From Candidatus Heimdallarchaeota archaeon (GTDB lineage: Archaea > Asgardarchaeota > Heimdallarchaeia > JABLTI01), in the NCBI GenBank assembly GCA_019894765.1, contig JAGXNT010000036.1, positions 1 to 5,068 on the forward strand: 5,068 nucleotides of DNA, in the 5' to 3' direction. Positions 5,011-5,068 of this stretch are shown one piece after another; the first letter of the stretch is position 1; each line of letters starts with the position of its first letter. The position numbers and the translations under genes were made by a program. Under the pieces are notes generated by a model, which was given only the letters and a program-made list of their open reading frames with translations, was not told the origin of the DNA and did not search any database.

Positions 5011-5068
5011 TCACTGCACCCACTTCTTCATGAAGGGTTAGAAACATAGGTCGGGAAGGACACGCTGA
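5011..5068 (-). repeat. Dispersed repeat copy R8 at the right window edge
   Basis: On the gene strand it reads TCAGCGTGTCC, TTCCCGACC, TATGTTTCTA, ACCCTTCATGAAG, AAGTGGGTGC. TTTCT and AGAAG can pair with one G-U in minus-strand RNA. The first block GCGTGTC is the same that joins the 23S fragment in R4, and it stops exactly at the window edge. What precedes it cannot be seen. Confidence 0.7.

Overview
The window is about 5 kb of AT-rich DNA (roughly one third G+C by eye). It most likely comes from an archaeon. Pointers are a membrane-anchored NosD-type parallel beta-helix protein with a DPYLLED-type N-terminal motif, oligo-T stretches where terminators are expected, an archaeal-style MNT/HEPN pair, and a 23S rRNA 3'-end piece whose sequence resembles archaeal LSU rRNA. 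An Asgard-type lineage (Heimdall/Loki-like) is a guess from protein style only. All recognised genes lie on the minus strand, so the window is read from right to left.

Layout in transcription order: a repeat at the right edge (5068-5011); an AT-rich leader with a 13-nt oligo-T tract and a short palindrome; an overlapping MNT nucleotidyltransferase / HEPN ribonuclease toxin-antitoxin pair (4784-4163) with an oligo-T terminator; a repeat and a degenerate repeat (4120-4011); a structured leader; a processive family-2 glycosyltransferase of 503 residues (3822-2311); a 23S rRNA 3'-end fragment (about 2142-2036) running straight into another repeat (2043-1978); a small one-TM protein (1939-1736); a repeat; its two-TM paralogue (1677-1399); a repeat; a 411-residue beta-helix protein (1260-25); and a last repeat (52-1).

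The main finding is a dispersed repeat of about 35-60 bp. On the gene strand its core reads GGACTTCTAG, MCCTTCAAGAAG, AAGTGTGAGTCC, often preceded by GCGTGTCC and followed by GCATCA. A copy, intact or decayed, lies at every gene or operon boundary, always in the same orientation as the genes, which gives a cassette-like array. In the copy at 1978-2043 it directly continues the 3' end of 23S rRNA. I infer that the repeat is the 3' flank of the 23S gene, and that this array may have grown by serial insertion or recombination at the end of an rRNA gene. The right-edge copy ends with the same GCGTGTC block, so another 23S 3' end may begin just outside the window.

Functionally the cargo looks like accessory surface and defence material: an exported beta-helix protein, a membrane polysaccharide synthase, small membrane proteins and a toxin-antitoxin pair. 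No recombinase, integrase or transposase is visible here, so the mechanism behind the array is unknown.
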